Part shown: piece after piece, positions 9,017 to 16,796 of the stretch
How positions within the stretch are numbered: position 1 is the stretch's first letter
Layout: every line of letters starts with the position of its first letter
Assembly: GCA_030524545.1 (NCBI GenBank)
Contig: JAUNGM010000002.1
Span: forward strand, 124,001 to 188,000
Reading direction: 5' to 3'
Length of the DNA stretch: 64,000 bases
Origin: Eubacteriales bacterium
Lineage (GTDB): Bacteria > Bacillota > Clostridia > Lachnospirales > Lachnospiraceae
The notes under the pieces: model-generated
Told to the model about the DNA's origin: nothing
The model's input: the letters and a program-made list of their open reading frames with translations, nothing else
Database searches by the model: none
Made by a program: the position numbers and the translations under genes

Positions 9017-10843
9017 ATGAAGAGAAATCCATCTCAAAAGAGGGCGATCGCCCACCTGTCAGGGCCGATGATGGTTCTGGCAGGCCCCGGTTCGGGGAAA
9101 ACTTCCGTAATTGTGGAACGAACAGCATATATGACAAGTGAGGGGAAGATACCGGCTTCTTCTATTTTGGTTGTGACTTTTTCCAGGGCGGCAGCGCGGG
9201 AGATGAAAGAGCGCTTCCTGCGTTTTACCGGACAGGAACGTACTTCTGTGACTTTTGGAACCTTCCATGGTGTTTTTTACGGTATCCTGAAGCAGGCGTA
9301 CGGGCTTTCTGCCGCGAATATCCTGTCAGAAGAGGAAAAATTTGAAATCCTGAAGGAAATGACACTTCAGTACGGCGGTGATCTTGCGGAGGAAGGGGAT
9401 TTCCCGGAAGAGGTGGCAAAGGAGATCAGCGTTGTAAAGGGCAGCCGGATTCCCCTGGAACACTATTATTCCTCCTGCTGTCCGGATGAAGTTTTCCGGC
9501 AGATCTACAACGGCTACCAGACTGCCTGCAGGGGGCGGCGGAAACTGGATTTTGATGATATGCTGCTGTACTGTTTTGAATTGTTTGAAAAACGGAAGGA
9601 CATCCTTACTGCATGGCAGAAAAAATTCCGGTATATCCTGGTGGATGAGTTTCAGGATATCAATCAGCTGCAGTATGATATTGTACGGCTTCTTGCAAAA
9701 CCGGAGGATAACCTCTTCATTGTAGGGGATGACGACCAGTCTATTTACCATTTCCGCGGTGCAAGGCCGGAAATCATGCTGAATTTTACGAAAAATTATC
9801 CGAAAGCGGAAACGGTTCTTCTGGATGTAAATTACCGCTGCAGTGCCAATATTTTAAAGACAGCCATGCAGGTGATCGGCTGTAATAAAACGCGGTTCTG
9901 CAAAAAACTCTCCACTCCCAATGAGGAAGGGGAACCGGTAAAGTGCCGTGAATTTGCCAATCCAAGAGAGGAATACCTGGAAATCGTGCGGGAGCTGAAG
10001 AGGCGCCTGGAGAATGGAGAAGGTCTGGAAGATACGGCTGTTCTTTTGCGGACGAACCAGGAGGCAGAAGGTTTGGTAGGAGCCCTGATGGAATATCAGG
10101 TGCCATTTACCATGAAAGAACAGCTCCCCAATCTGTTCAGACACTGGATCGCGAGAAATCTGAGGGCATATTTACGTATGGCAGCCGGGGACAGGAGCAG
10201 GAAGACATTTCTGGAAGTGATGAACCGTCCGAACCGGTATATTTCCAGAGATGCGCTTACGGAACCGGAGATATCTTTTCCGGCGATGAGAGAGTATTAT
10301 AAAGAGAAAGACTGGATGTGCGACAGGATCACAACCTTGGAGACACATCTTCGGATCCTGGGGACACTGCCGCCATATGCGGCAATGAATTTCATAAGAA
10401 AAGGAATGAAATACGAAGAATACTTGCAGGAATACGCACAATATCGTAAAATAAAGCCAGAAGAGCTGCTGGAAGTGCTGGACCGGATCATGGAAAGCGC
10501 CGGAGGCATGAAGTCCCTGGAGGAATGGGAACACTATATCGAGGACTATACGGAGAAGCTGGCCGAACAGGCGAAGAAGCAGGAGACAAAGCATGAAGGG
10601 GCTGTCATTTCCACGCTTCACGGCTCTAAAGGCCTGGAATATGAAAAGGTCTATATCCTGAATGTAAACGAAGGCAGCATTCCTTATAAAAAGGCAGTCC
10701 TTGCGGAATCGCTGGAAGAGGAGCGGAGGCTTTTTTATGTAGGTATGACAAGAGCAAAAAAGGAACTTACGCTTTGTTATGTGAAACGTCAGTATGAGAA
10801 GGAACGGGAACCGTCCCGTTTTCTGGAGGAGGCAGGAGTATGA
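9017..10843 (+). CDS. UvrD/PcrA-type superfamily 1 DNA helicase
   Basis: A 608-residue ATP-dependent helicase. Visible motifs are Walker A AGPGSGKT (22-29), motif Ia around LVVTFSRAAA, motif II DEFQD (about 210-214), motif III GDDDQSIYHFRGA, and C-terminal motifs STLHGSKGLEY and FYVGMTRAKK. It is about 120 residues shorter than housekeeping PcrA, mainly in the C-terminal tail, so it is likely an accessory paralogue for DNA repair or removal of replication blocks. It sits between gltX and a phosphopantetheinyl transferase gene whose start overlaps its stop (ATGA), giving a translationally coupled pair. Confidence 0.9.
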   Translation: MKRNPSQKRAIAHLSGPMMVLAGPGSGKTSVIVERTAYMTSEGKIPASSILVVTFSRAAAREMKERFLRFTGQERTSVTFGTFHGVFYGILKQAYGLSAANILSEEEKFEILKEMTLQYGGDLAEEGDFPEEVAKEISVVKGSRIPLEHYYSSCCPDEVFRQIYNGYQTACRGRRKLDFDDMLLYCFELFEKRKDILTAWQKKFRYILVDEFQDINQLQYDIVRLLAKPEDNLFIVGDDDQSIYHFRGARPEIMLNFTKNYPKAETVLLDVNYRCSANILKTAMQVIGCNKTRFCKKLSTPNEEGEPVKCREFANPREEYLEIVRELKRRLENGEGLEDTAVLLRTNQEAEGLVGALMEYQVPFTMKEQLPNLFRHWIARNLRAYLRMAAGDRSRKTFLEVMNRPNRYISRDALTEPEISFPAMREYYKEKDWMCDRITTLETHLRILGTLPPYAAMNFIRKGMKYEEYLQEYAQYRKIKPEELLEVLDRIMESAGGMKSLEEWEHYIEDYTEKLAEQAKKQETKHEGAVISTLHGSKGLEYEKVYILNVNEGSIPYKKAVLAESLEEERRLFYVGMTRAKKELTLCYVKRQYEKEREPSRFLEEAGV

Positions 10844-11388
10844 ACGGGGTTATTTATTTTACAGAGGTACCGGAGAAATATAAGAATAAGAATATGGAAC
10901 ACATGATCGGTGAGAAGCTGCTGGAGACAGGGCTTTCCCGGGAATATGGAAAGACTCTTTCTTTTGAGCCAAGAGCTGCGGGCGAACACGGAAAGCCGTT
11001 TTTTACTTTGCAGCCGGGAATCCATTATAACATTACCCATTCCGGGAAATATGTGGCATGTATATTTGCCGGACAGGAAGTTGGTATTGACATACAGGAG
11101 CACAGAGAAGTAAAATACGAACGGATGCTGGAACGGATGGTGCCGGCGGAAATGATCCGGGAAATCCTTCACAGTGATGATCCGGAGCGGGCTTTTTTTA
11201 CCCAATGGGTATTAAGAGAAGCTTATATCAAATGGACCGGCGAGGGATTGTCCAGGGATCTGCGTACGATTCCCATGGACAGTGGCAGTTATATTCTGCT
11301 GGATCTGGAGCCGGGTTACAGCGGTGCTGTGTGGTCAGCAGATCCCATGGAGATCCGCTGGGAACATGCTGAGGTACAGCTTCCGTAA
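10840..11388 (+). CDS. Sfp-type 4'-phosphopantetheinyl transferase superfamily protein
   Basis: A 182-residue protein with the magnesium-binding signature VGIDIQ (Asp84) and the second motif WVLREAYIKWTG (123-134) with Glu127 and Lys131, as in Sfp-type enzymes. A preceding YNITHSGKY segment matches the FNxSHS substrate-binding region. Such enzymes move the phosphopantetheine arm from CoA to carrier-protein serines, often in peptide or polyketide synthesis. No synthase is encoded in this window. It is slightly shorter than Sfp (about 224 residues). Its start overlaps the helicase stop by four bases. Confidence 0.87.
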   Translation: MNGVIYFTEVPEKYKNKNMEHMIGEKLLETGLSREYGKTLSFEPRAAGEHGKPFFTLQPGIHYNITHSGKYVACIFAGQEVGIDIQEHREVKYERMLERMVPAEMIREILHSDDPERAFFTQWVLREAYIKWTGEGLSRDLRTIPMDSGSYILLDLEPGYSGAVWSADPMEIRWEHAEVQLP

Positions 11389-11437
11389 CGGAAAAGCTGC
11401 AGCGATGCATGACTAAGAACAGAATATACGATCCTGC

Positions 11438-11490
11438 GGGCCTTTGCCCGTGACAGGGAATTTCCCTGCTCCGGGCAAAGACCTTTTTTT
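11438..11490 (+). terminator. Terminator after the phosphopantetheinyl transferase gene
   Basis: A nested hairpin: outer stem CTTTGCCCG (11442-11450) with CGGGCAAAG (11472-11480) and inner stem CAGGG/CCCTG, followed by seven T. It separates this operon from spoIIIA. Confidence 0.85.
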
Positions 11491-11581
11491 GTTTCATTCA
11501 CAAAGCGAGATTCTTTTTTACGCTTATTCATAAATACGATGTACTAAATCAGGATTGTCCACATATATTAAGTGTAAAGAG

Positions 11582-12511
11582 GTGAGACAGATAGAAGCAG
11601 CACAGATTCAAAACCTGTTTGCCGGGAATATCCGGCAGCTTCTTGTGGAAGCAGATCTGGATTACGATAAATTATATGAAATACGTTTACGGGTAGGCAG
11701 GCCGCTGTTTTTGACTTATGACGGAGGAGAATGCTTTCTCCGGAGCAAGGGTCAGGAGCAGTATCTGGTCACCGTAGAGGATTTAAAAGAAACACTGGAA
11801 TATGTAACAGGGTATTCCTTATATGCATATGAAGATGAGATTCGCCAGGGTTTTTTAAGTGTTCAGGGCGGCCATCGGGTGGGAGTGACCGGCAAGGTTA
11901 TCCTGGACGGGAACCGTATCCGGGGGATGAAATACATTTCCTGTATCAACGTACGGCTTGCCCACCAGATTCCGGGATGTGCGGATGAGATCATGCCCTA
12001 CATACGGACGAAGGACTGGGTAGCAAATACGTTGATCGTATCCCCGCCCAGATGCGGAAAAACAACGATGCTGCGTGATATTATCCGCCAGCTGAGCAAT
12101 GGAAAGGATGACCTTCCCGGGCTTACGGTAGGCGTGGTGGATGAACGGAGCGAGCTGGCGGGAAGCTATCAGGGCGTTCCCCAGAACGATCTTGGCATGC
12201 GCACGGACGTTCTTGACGGATGCCCGAAATCGGAAGGAATGCAGATGCTCATCCGTTCCATGTCACCTCAGGTGGTGGCTGTGGATGAGCTGGGAAAGGA
12301 TGATGACTATCAGGCAGTGGAGTCTGTGATACACTGCGGATGCAAGCTGATTGCAACAGCACACGGCAATTCCATGGAAGATGTACTGAACCAGCCGCTT
12401 TTTCAGAAACTTCTGGAAGCCAGGGTATTTGAACGCTATATTGTCCTTGGAAAGGGTAATCATGCCGGTGAGGTGGAAGCGATTTATGATGGAAAGGGTT
12501 CTTTATGCTGA
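11582..12511 (+). CDS. spoIIIAA: Stage III sporulation protein AA, ATPase
   Basis: A mother-cell ATPase of the secretion-ATPase superfamily, thought to power or assemble the SpoIIIA-SpoIIQ channel between mother cell and forespore. The Walker A-type motif SPPRCGKTT lies near residue 155 and an acidic VVAVDELG Walker B-type segment downstream. First gene of a complete spoIIIAA-AH operon. The start is uncertain. The best ribosome binding site, GAGGTG (11579-11584), stands six bases before an ATA codon at 11591, while the in-frame GTG 11582 lies inside that site and TTG 11555 has no spaced site. I used GTG 11582 as a conservative start. Confidence 0.92.
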   Translation: MRQIEAAQIQNLFAGNIRQLLVEADLDYDKLYEIRLRVGRPLFLTYDGGECFLRSKGQEQYLVTVEDLKETLEYVTGYSLYAYEDEIRQGFLSVQGGHRVGVTGKVILDGNRIRGMKYISCINVRLAHQIPGCADEIMPYIRTKDWVANTLIVSPPRCGKTTMLRDIIRQLSNGKDDLPGLTVGVVDERSELAGSYQGVPQNDLGMRTDVLDGCPKSEGMQMLIRSMSPQVVAVDELGKDDDYQAVESVIHCGCKLIATAHGNSMEDVLNQPLFQKLLEARVFERYIVLGKGNHAGEVEAIYDGKGSLC

Positions 12512-13023
12512 AAACAGCGGGGATTCTTATGATTCTTACGGCAGGGGCAGGGCTTGGTTTCGGAAAAGGCTATGAGCTGCTCCTGCGGGAGAGAGCCCTT
12601 GGTCAGATATTGTTGATGATCCGCTGGCTGAAGGGCGAAATCTGCAGCAAACAGGTATCTCTGCATGATGCGTTTCTTGGTGTGGCGCAGCAGATGTCAG
12701 GAAAGTACAGGGAGTTTCTGACGAACACGGCAGAAAAGATGGAACAATCCGCAGGCATGCGGTTTGCAGATCTGTACAGGAGCTGCGCTGAGGAAGTACT
12801 GAAGGAACTGCCATTGTCAAAAAAAGAATGGGAACTGTTTTTTACCATGGGAGGAACGCTTGGATACCTGGATCTGGACATGCAGAAAAAACAGCTGGAA
12901 TTTTACGAGGGAGAATTTCTGCACTCCATAGAAGAGTTACGGGCGGAAATGCCGGCAAAGAAGAAGGTATATCAAAGCCTGGGGGTGATGGGAGGAATCC
13001 TGCTGGCCATTCTGGTCTGGTAG
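12505..13023 (+). CDS. spoIIIAB: Stage III sporulation protein AB
   Basis: A 172-residue protein with one hydrophobic segment near the N-terminus (GILMILTAGAGLGFG) and one at the extreme C-terminus (GVMGGILLAILVW), the usual SpoIIIAB layout. It resembles type II secretion GspF-like components and is thought to link the SpoIIIAA ATPase to the membrane part of the channel. It overlaps the end of spoIIIAA by seven bases, indicating translational coupling. Confidence 0.93.
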   Translation: MLKTAGILMILTAGAGLGFGKGYELLLRERALGQILLMIRWLKGEICSKQVSLHDAFLGVAQQMSGKYREFLTNTAEKMEQSAGMRFADLYRSCAEEVLKELPLSKKEWELFFTMGGTLGYLDLDMQKKQLEFYEGEFLHSIEELRAEMPAKKKVYQSLGVMGGILLAILVW

Positions 13024-13047
13024 TCCCGGCTTGGAAAGGAGGCCTAT

Positions 13048-13242
13048 TTGGAAGTCAGTATTATTTTCAAAATAGCTGCAGTCGGGATTCTCGTCTCCAT
13101 TCTTACCCAGATCTTAAAACACAGCGGAAGGGATGAACAGGCGTTTCTTGTGAGCCTCTCGGGCCTGCTGATCGTATTGTTCTGGATCGTCCCGTATATT
13201 TATGATCTGTTTGATAGTATTCAGAAATTATTTATGTTATAG
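13048..13242 (+). CDS. spoIIIAC: Stage III sporulation protein AC
   Basis: A 64-residue membrane protein of two hydrophobic helices separated by the polar HSGRDEQAF loop, matching SpoIIIAC in length and pattern. It starts with TTG at 13048, placed five bases after a strong AAAGGAGG (13036-13042); no ATG is available. It belongs to the channel complex that keeps the forespore metabolically connected to the mother cell. Confidence 0.93.
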   Translation: MEVSIIFKIAAVGILVSILTQILKHSGRDEQAFLVSLSGLLIVLFWIVPYIYDLFDSIQKLFML

Positions 13243-13257
13243 AGAATGGAGATTCCT

Positions 13258-13644
13258 ATGGATATTGTCAGGATTTCACTTCTGGGACTTGGAGGTGTGA
13301 TGCTTGGTTTTCTGCTGAAAGGCGCAAAGCCGGAGTATGCCGGATTTATCACGATGGGTGTAGGGCTTTTGATCCTTGCTCTGGCTGTGGGCAAGCTTCA
13401 GTATTTATTTGAATCTTTGGGACGGCTGAAGGACAGCCTGACAATGGAAGGAGATTACTTTTCCACACTTGTAAAGATGCTGGGGATTACGTATATCGGA
13501 CAGTTTTCTGCAGGAATCTGCAGAGACGCCGGGTATCAGGCTACAGGGGCGCAGATTGAACTGTTCTGCAAGCTGTCCATCATGGTGCTGAGCATGCCGA
13601 TCCTTCTTGCTTTGCTTGACACCATTCAGGAGTTTCTGGCATGA
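13258..13644 (+). CDS. spoIIIAD: Stage III sporulation protein AD
   Basis: A 128-residue polytopic membrane protein with helices at the N-terminus (ISLLGLGGVMLGFLL), in the middle (GFITMGVGLLILALAVG) and at the C-terminus (IMVLSMPILLALLDTI), as in SpoIIIAD. ATG 13258 is chosen because GGAG (13248-13251) precedes it by six bases; the in-frame ATG 13246 lacks a site. Its stop overlaps the spoIIIAE start by four bases. Confidence 0.92.
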   Translation: MDIVRISLLGLGGVMLGFLLKGAKPEYAGFITMGVGLLILALAVGKLQYLFESLGRLKDSLTMEGDYFSTLVKMLGITYIGQFSAGICRDAGYQATGAQIELFCKLSIMVLSMPILLALLDTIQEFLA

Positions 13645-14900
13645 GGCAGGCGGCGGCAGCAGTGATGGGAGCGCTGCTGCTTTTTTTAGGATGCCGGGCA
13701 TTTATGGGGGAAGGAGCGTTGAGGCTTTTTCACGGTATGGTCCGGGGCGTCGAGGTTCAGGCATCTTCTTTGACCGGGGATGGGGAGGAAGATGCCCGGG
13801 AAGAGCAGGAATCTGCCGGGGAGCAGGAAACTTCCGTACAGGAACTGCAGAAAGAACTCCTTACGGAAATGGATTTTACGGAAATACAGAATATGATAGA
13901 CGAAATGCTGGGTGACAGCAGCTTTTCCTTTTCTGAAGCAGTGACAGGGCTTTTGACAGGGGAAGAGGTCTTTTCAAAAGAGGCGGTGCAGGAATTTCTG
14001 CGCGGCCTTTTCTTTTCCCGTTTTGAACAGGAAAAAGGAATGTTTGCCAGGATACTTCTGCTGATTCTTTTGGCTGCGGTGTTCTCCAATTTTGCCGCTG
14101 TATTTGAAAACGGGCAGATTGGGGAAATCAGTTTCTATGTGGTCTATCTTCTGCTGTTTATGCTTTTGATGGAGACTTTTTCCGGGATGAGCATGTCTCT
14201 TTCAGACACGCTGTCCTGGATATCACAGTTCATGAAAGGACTTGCACCGGCCTATTTTCTGGCAGTGACAGCTTCCGTAGGAACTTCAACTGCAGTGGTT
14301 TTTTATGAAGGTGTCCTGCTTTTGGTCTGGCTGATTCAGTGGATCCTTTTGACCGTATTTTTGCCAGCAGTGAATCTCTATATTCTCATCCGTCTGGTCA
14401 ATCACTTATCCAGAGAGGAGATGCTGGGGAAACTGGCGGAACTTTTAAATACGGCGATCGAATGGGGCTTACGGAGCATTTTGGGGCTTACGGTAGGACT
14501 TCAGGTGGTGCGCTCCCTGGTGACGCCTGTAATGGATGCATTGAAACGCAGCGCATTGGGAAAGACGGCAAGCGCCCTGCCTGGCATCGGCAATGCGGTC
14601 AATATGGTGACAGAGCTTGTAGTGACCAGTGCTGTGCTGGTAAGAAACTGTCTGGGAGTGGCGTTTCTGGTCGTGTTTTTGCTTTCAGCAGCAGGTCCGG
14701 TGATTCATTACGGGCTGATGTCTTTCGGATACCGCTTTTTGGCAGCAGTTTCCCAGCCGGTATCGGACAAACGGATGGTGGAATGCCTGAGCACGATGGG
14801 AGATGGCTGTGCGCTGCTGCTTCGGATGCTGTTTACAGCGGAAGTGATGTGTATGCTGACTTTTGTGATTCTGATGGCAAGCTTTGGAGGAGGGGCATGA
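13641..14900 (+). CDS. spoIIIAE: Stage III sporulation protein AE
   Basis: A 419-residue protein with an N-terminal signal-like helix (ALLLFLGCRAFMG), an acidic extracytoplasmic stretch rich in Glu and Gln (about 45-130) and a multi-helix membrane domain from about residue 140. SpoIIIAE is the largest membrane component of the SpoIIIA channel. It is coupled by ATGA overlaps both upstream (spoIIIAD) and downstream (spoIIIAF). Confidence 0.93.
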   Translation: MRQAAAAVMGALLLFLGCRAFMGEGALRLFHGMVRGVEVQASSLTGDGEEDAREEQESAGEQETSVQELQKELLTEMDFTEIQNMIDEMLGDSSFSFSEAVTGLLTGEEVFSKEAVQEFLRGLFFSRFEQEKGMFARILLLILLAAVFSNFAAVFENGQIGEISFYVVYLLLFMLLMETFSGMSMSLSDTLSWISQFMKGLAPAYFLAVTASVGTSTAVVFYEGVLLLVWLIQWILLTVFLPAVNLYILIRLVNHLSREEMLGKLAELLNTAIEWGLRSILGLTVGLQVVRSLVTPVMDALKRSALGKTASALPGIGNAVNMVTELVVTSAVLVRNCLGVAFLVVFLLSAAGPVIHYGLMSFGYRFLAAVSQPVSDKRMVECLSTMGDGCALLLRMLFTAEVMCMLTFVILMASFGGGA

Positions 14901-15469
14901 AAGAAGCGGTTTATCAGTGGATGAAAAATCTGGCAGTATTTTATATTCTTTTTACAGCGTTCCTTCACCTGGTGCCGGATAAAAAATACGAAAAGTATGT
15001 GAGGATGTTTATGGGTCTGCTGCTGATACTGCTGATGTGTACACCGGTGTTTGCCCTTATCGGGAAGGGGGAGGAGCTGGCCGGGAGCTTTGATCTCCAT
15101 TATGATGCGGAGACAGAACTTCTTAAGCAGAATGATCTGGAAAATCTTCAGGCCCTTTATCTGCAGAAAGGATATGAACAGGAGATCAGGGAGAAAATTA
15201 TGGAGACAGCAGAAAATACAGGCATAAAGCCTGTGGATGCTGCCGTACATATAGAAGGAGAGCGTGTGTCTGCTGTGCTCTATGTATGGGAGGAGCCGGA
15301 TGCGGAACAGGAAAGGAGGATTACGGATGCTCTTTGGGAAACATGCGGAATCAGCGAAGACGAGTTTATTATCCGCATTTCGCGGGATGGGGAAAACACA
15401 GTGGATCATACTTCTGCTTCTGGGGCTGCTCCTGGCAGTGGCGGCGATGCCGGTATCCCACAGATCTGA
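14897..15469 (+). CDS. spoIIIAF: Stage III sporulation protein AF
   Basis: A 190-residue protein with two N-terminal hydrophobic helices (LAVFYILFTAFLHLV and MFMGLLLILLMCTPVFALI) and a soluble C-terminal domain with the ring-building fold expected of SpoIIIAF. ATG 14897 overlaps the spoIIIAE stop and follows GGAGG. The reading frame runs 143 bases past the start of spoIIIAG in another frame, so its last 48 residues, ending in a low-complexity Ser/Gly/Ala tail, share DNA with spoIIIAG. Confidence 0.9.
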   Translation: MKEAVYQWMKNLAVFYILFTAFLHLVPDKKYEKYVRMFMGLLLILLMCTPVFALIGKGEELAGSFDLHYDAETELLKQNDLENLQALYLQKGYEQEIREKIMETAENTGIKPVDAAVHIEGERVSAVLYVWEEPDAEQERRITDALWETCGISEDEFIIRISRDGENTVDHTSASGAAPGSGGDAGIPQI

Positions 15470-15779
15470 GGAAGAAGCAACACCGATCTTTACCGGAAGC
15501 AGCGAAAAGGAAGAGGATACCGTGAAGTCTGATCTGGAGGCAAAGCTGGAATCCATTCTTTCCGGTGCGGAGGGGGTGGGAGAAGTTCGTGTGATGCTGA
15601 TGACAGGAAAAAAGGAAAATACCCAGGGCTTTTATAGCTCCGATGAAACAGAGGTGACAGGGGTACTGATCGCGGCACAGGGAGCAGATAATCCTGTGAC
15701 AGTACAGAATATTCAGCAGGCAGTCATGGCATTATTTCAGATAGAAGCCCATAAAATTAAAATAATGAAAATGAAATGA
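15327..15779 (+). CDS. spoIIIAG: Stage III sporulation protein AG
   Basis: A 150-residue protein with a short basic N-terminus, one transmembrane helix (IILLLLGLLLAVAAM) and a C-terminal ring-building domain carrying the typical GVLIAAQGADNPVTVQNI stretch. SpoIIIAG forms a large ring in the space between the forespore membranes. ATG 15327 follows AAAGGAGGA (15312-15320) at six bases. This strongly supported start creates the long overlap with spoIIIAF. It is shorter than the 229-residue Bacillus protein. Confidence 0.92.
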   Translation: MLFGKHAESAKTSLLSAFRGMGKTQWIILLLLGLLLAVAAMPVSHRSEEEATPIFTGSSEKEEDTVKSDLEAKLESILSGAEGVGEVRVMLMTGKKENTQGFYSSDETEVTGVLIAAQGADNPVTVQNIQQAVMALFQIEAHKIKIMKMK

Positions 15780-15790
15780 GGAGTGTAAAA

Positions 15791-16612
15791 GTGAAAAAAA
15801 TCATGAAAAAGAATCAGGTGATCATTACATCACTGGCAATTCTGATCGCAGTAGCCGGATACCTGAACTTTGCAGATGTGGATCTGGGGTTCGGGGATAA
15901 AGAGACCAGTACGGACAGCAGCAGTATTCTGGAAGAAGTGGATTATGACATAACCGATGAAACAGCCCTTCTGGATGAGAACGGGGCAAATGGCTTGGAT
16001 TCCGTATCTGAGGATACCAGTACTCCGGGTGAAGCCGTACTTACAGGTTCTTCCGGTTTCGCTGCGCAGGCGAAGCTCAGCAGAGAACAGATCCGCTCCC
16101 AGAATAAGGCTGACCTGCAGGAGATCATTAACAATCAGGACATAGGGGATGATCAGAAGCAGGAAGCAATCAGCACTATGGTGGGAATGACGGAGCTGAC
16201 GGAAAAGGAGGCGGCTGCGGAACTGCTCCTGGAAGCGAAAGGATTTGAAAACGTTGTGGTAAATCTTACAGGAGAAACGGCAGATGTTGTGGTTCCTGAT
16301 GCATATCTGGATGACGCGCAGCGTGCCCAGATTGAAGATATCGTAAAGAGAAAAACAGGCATTGCACCGGAATGCATTGTGATCACACCGCTGAGCCAGA
16401 GCGAGGATGCTTCTGATTCCGCAGAAACGGAGGAGACGGCTTCGGACGAGACGGTTTCCGGGAAGGCGGCATCCGAGGAGACAGCAGCCGAAACAGGCCT
16501 GTATTACGAGGATGCAGGTTCTTATGAAGACAGCGGATCATACGAGGATGCGGAGACTTCTGCAGATATTTACGACGGATATGCCATTGATACGGAAGGA
16601 ATTTATGACTGA
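15791..16612 (+). CDS. spoIIIAH: Stage III sporulation protein AH (SpoIIIAH-like)
   Basis: A 273-residue protein with one N-terminal transmembrane helix (VIITSLAILIAVAGYL), an acidic linker, a ring-building domain (about 105-205) and a long acidic tail with repeated Tyr-Glu-Asp units. SpoIIIAH is the mother-cell partner of SpoIIQ (or its functional equivalent) across the septum. GTG 15791 is preferred because AGGAG (15779-15783) lies seven bases upstream; the ATG at 15776 overlaps the spoIIIAG stop. The extended acidic tail is longer than in Bacillus and probably flexible. Confidence 0.9.
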   Translation: MKKIMKKNQVIITSLAILIAVAGYLNFADVDLGFGDKETSTDSSSILEEVDYDITDETALLDENGANGLDSVSEDTSTPGEAVLTGSSGFAAQAKLSREQIRSQNKADLQEIINNQDIGDDQKQEAISTMVGMTELTEKEAAAELLLEAKGFENVVVNLTGETADVVVPDAYLDDAQRAQIEDIVKRKTGIAPECIVITPLSQSEDASDSAETEETASDETVSGKAASEETAAETGLYYEDAGSYEDSGSYEDAETSADIYDGYAIDTEGIYD

Positions 16613-16652
16613 CTCCGGAATACGCGGCAATTCACCGGTGTGACGGGGAATT

Positions 16653-16689
16653 CGTTACTGTTTATGCCGAGGCGTGAACAGTAGTAATT
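16653..16689. repeat. Palindromic intergenic repeat, copy 1 (TACTGTT...AACAGTA)
   Basis: An inverted repeat TACTGTTTATGCC / GGCGTGAACAGTA with G-T wobbles around a two-base centre, between spoIIIAH and the prfC promoter. Related copies occur at 29116-29150 and 62686-62717. It may serve as the spoIIIA terminator, although no T-run follows. Confidence 0.6.
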
Positions 16690-16721
16690 CTGAATTATAA
16701 CCGGATAACGTCCAAATAGCC

Positions 16722-16751
16722 TTGACAGTCAAGCCTTCCTTATACTAAAAT
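16722..16751 (+). promoter_or_regulatory. SigA-type promoter for prfC
   Basis: TTGACA (16722-16727), an 18-base spacer and TAAAAT (16746-16751), 45 bases upstream of the GTG start. Confidence 0.65.
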
Positions 16752-16796
16752 AGAAAAGCTGTATAAATATGGAAAGAAATGTATAGGAGGCCAAAC

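Noticed and set aside
11508-11570. Sigma-E promoter upstream of spoIIIAA
   Set aside because: Expected biologically, but neither CATAAATA (11529-11536) nor CATATATT (11562-11569) has a convincing -35 at proper spacing, so it was not annotated.
14339-14896. Upstream extension of the spoIIIAF frame inside spoIIIAE
   Set aside because: The protein starts at ATG 14897 after GGAGG; the upstream part is out-of-frame spoIIIAE sequence.
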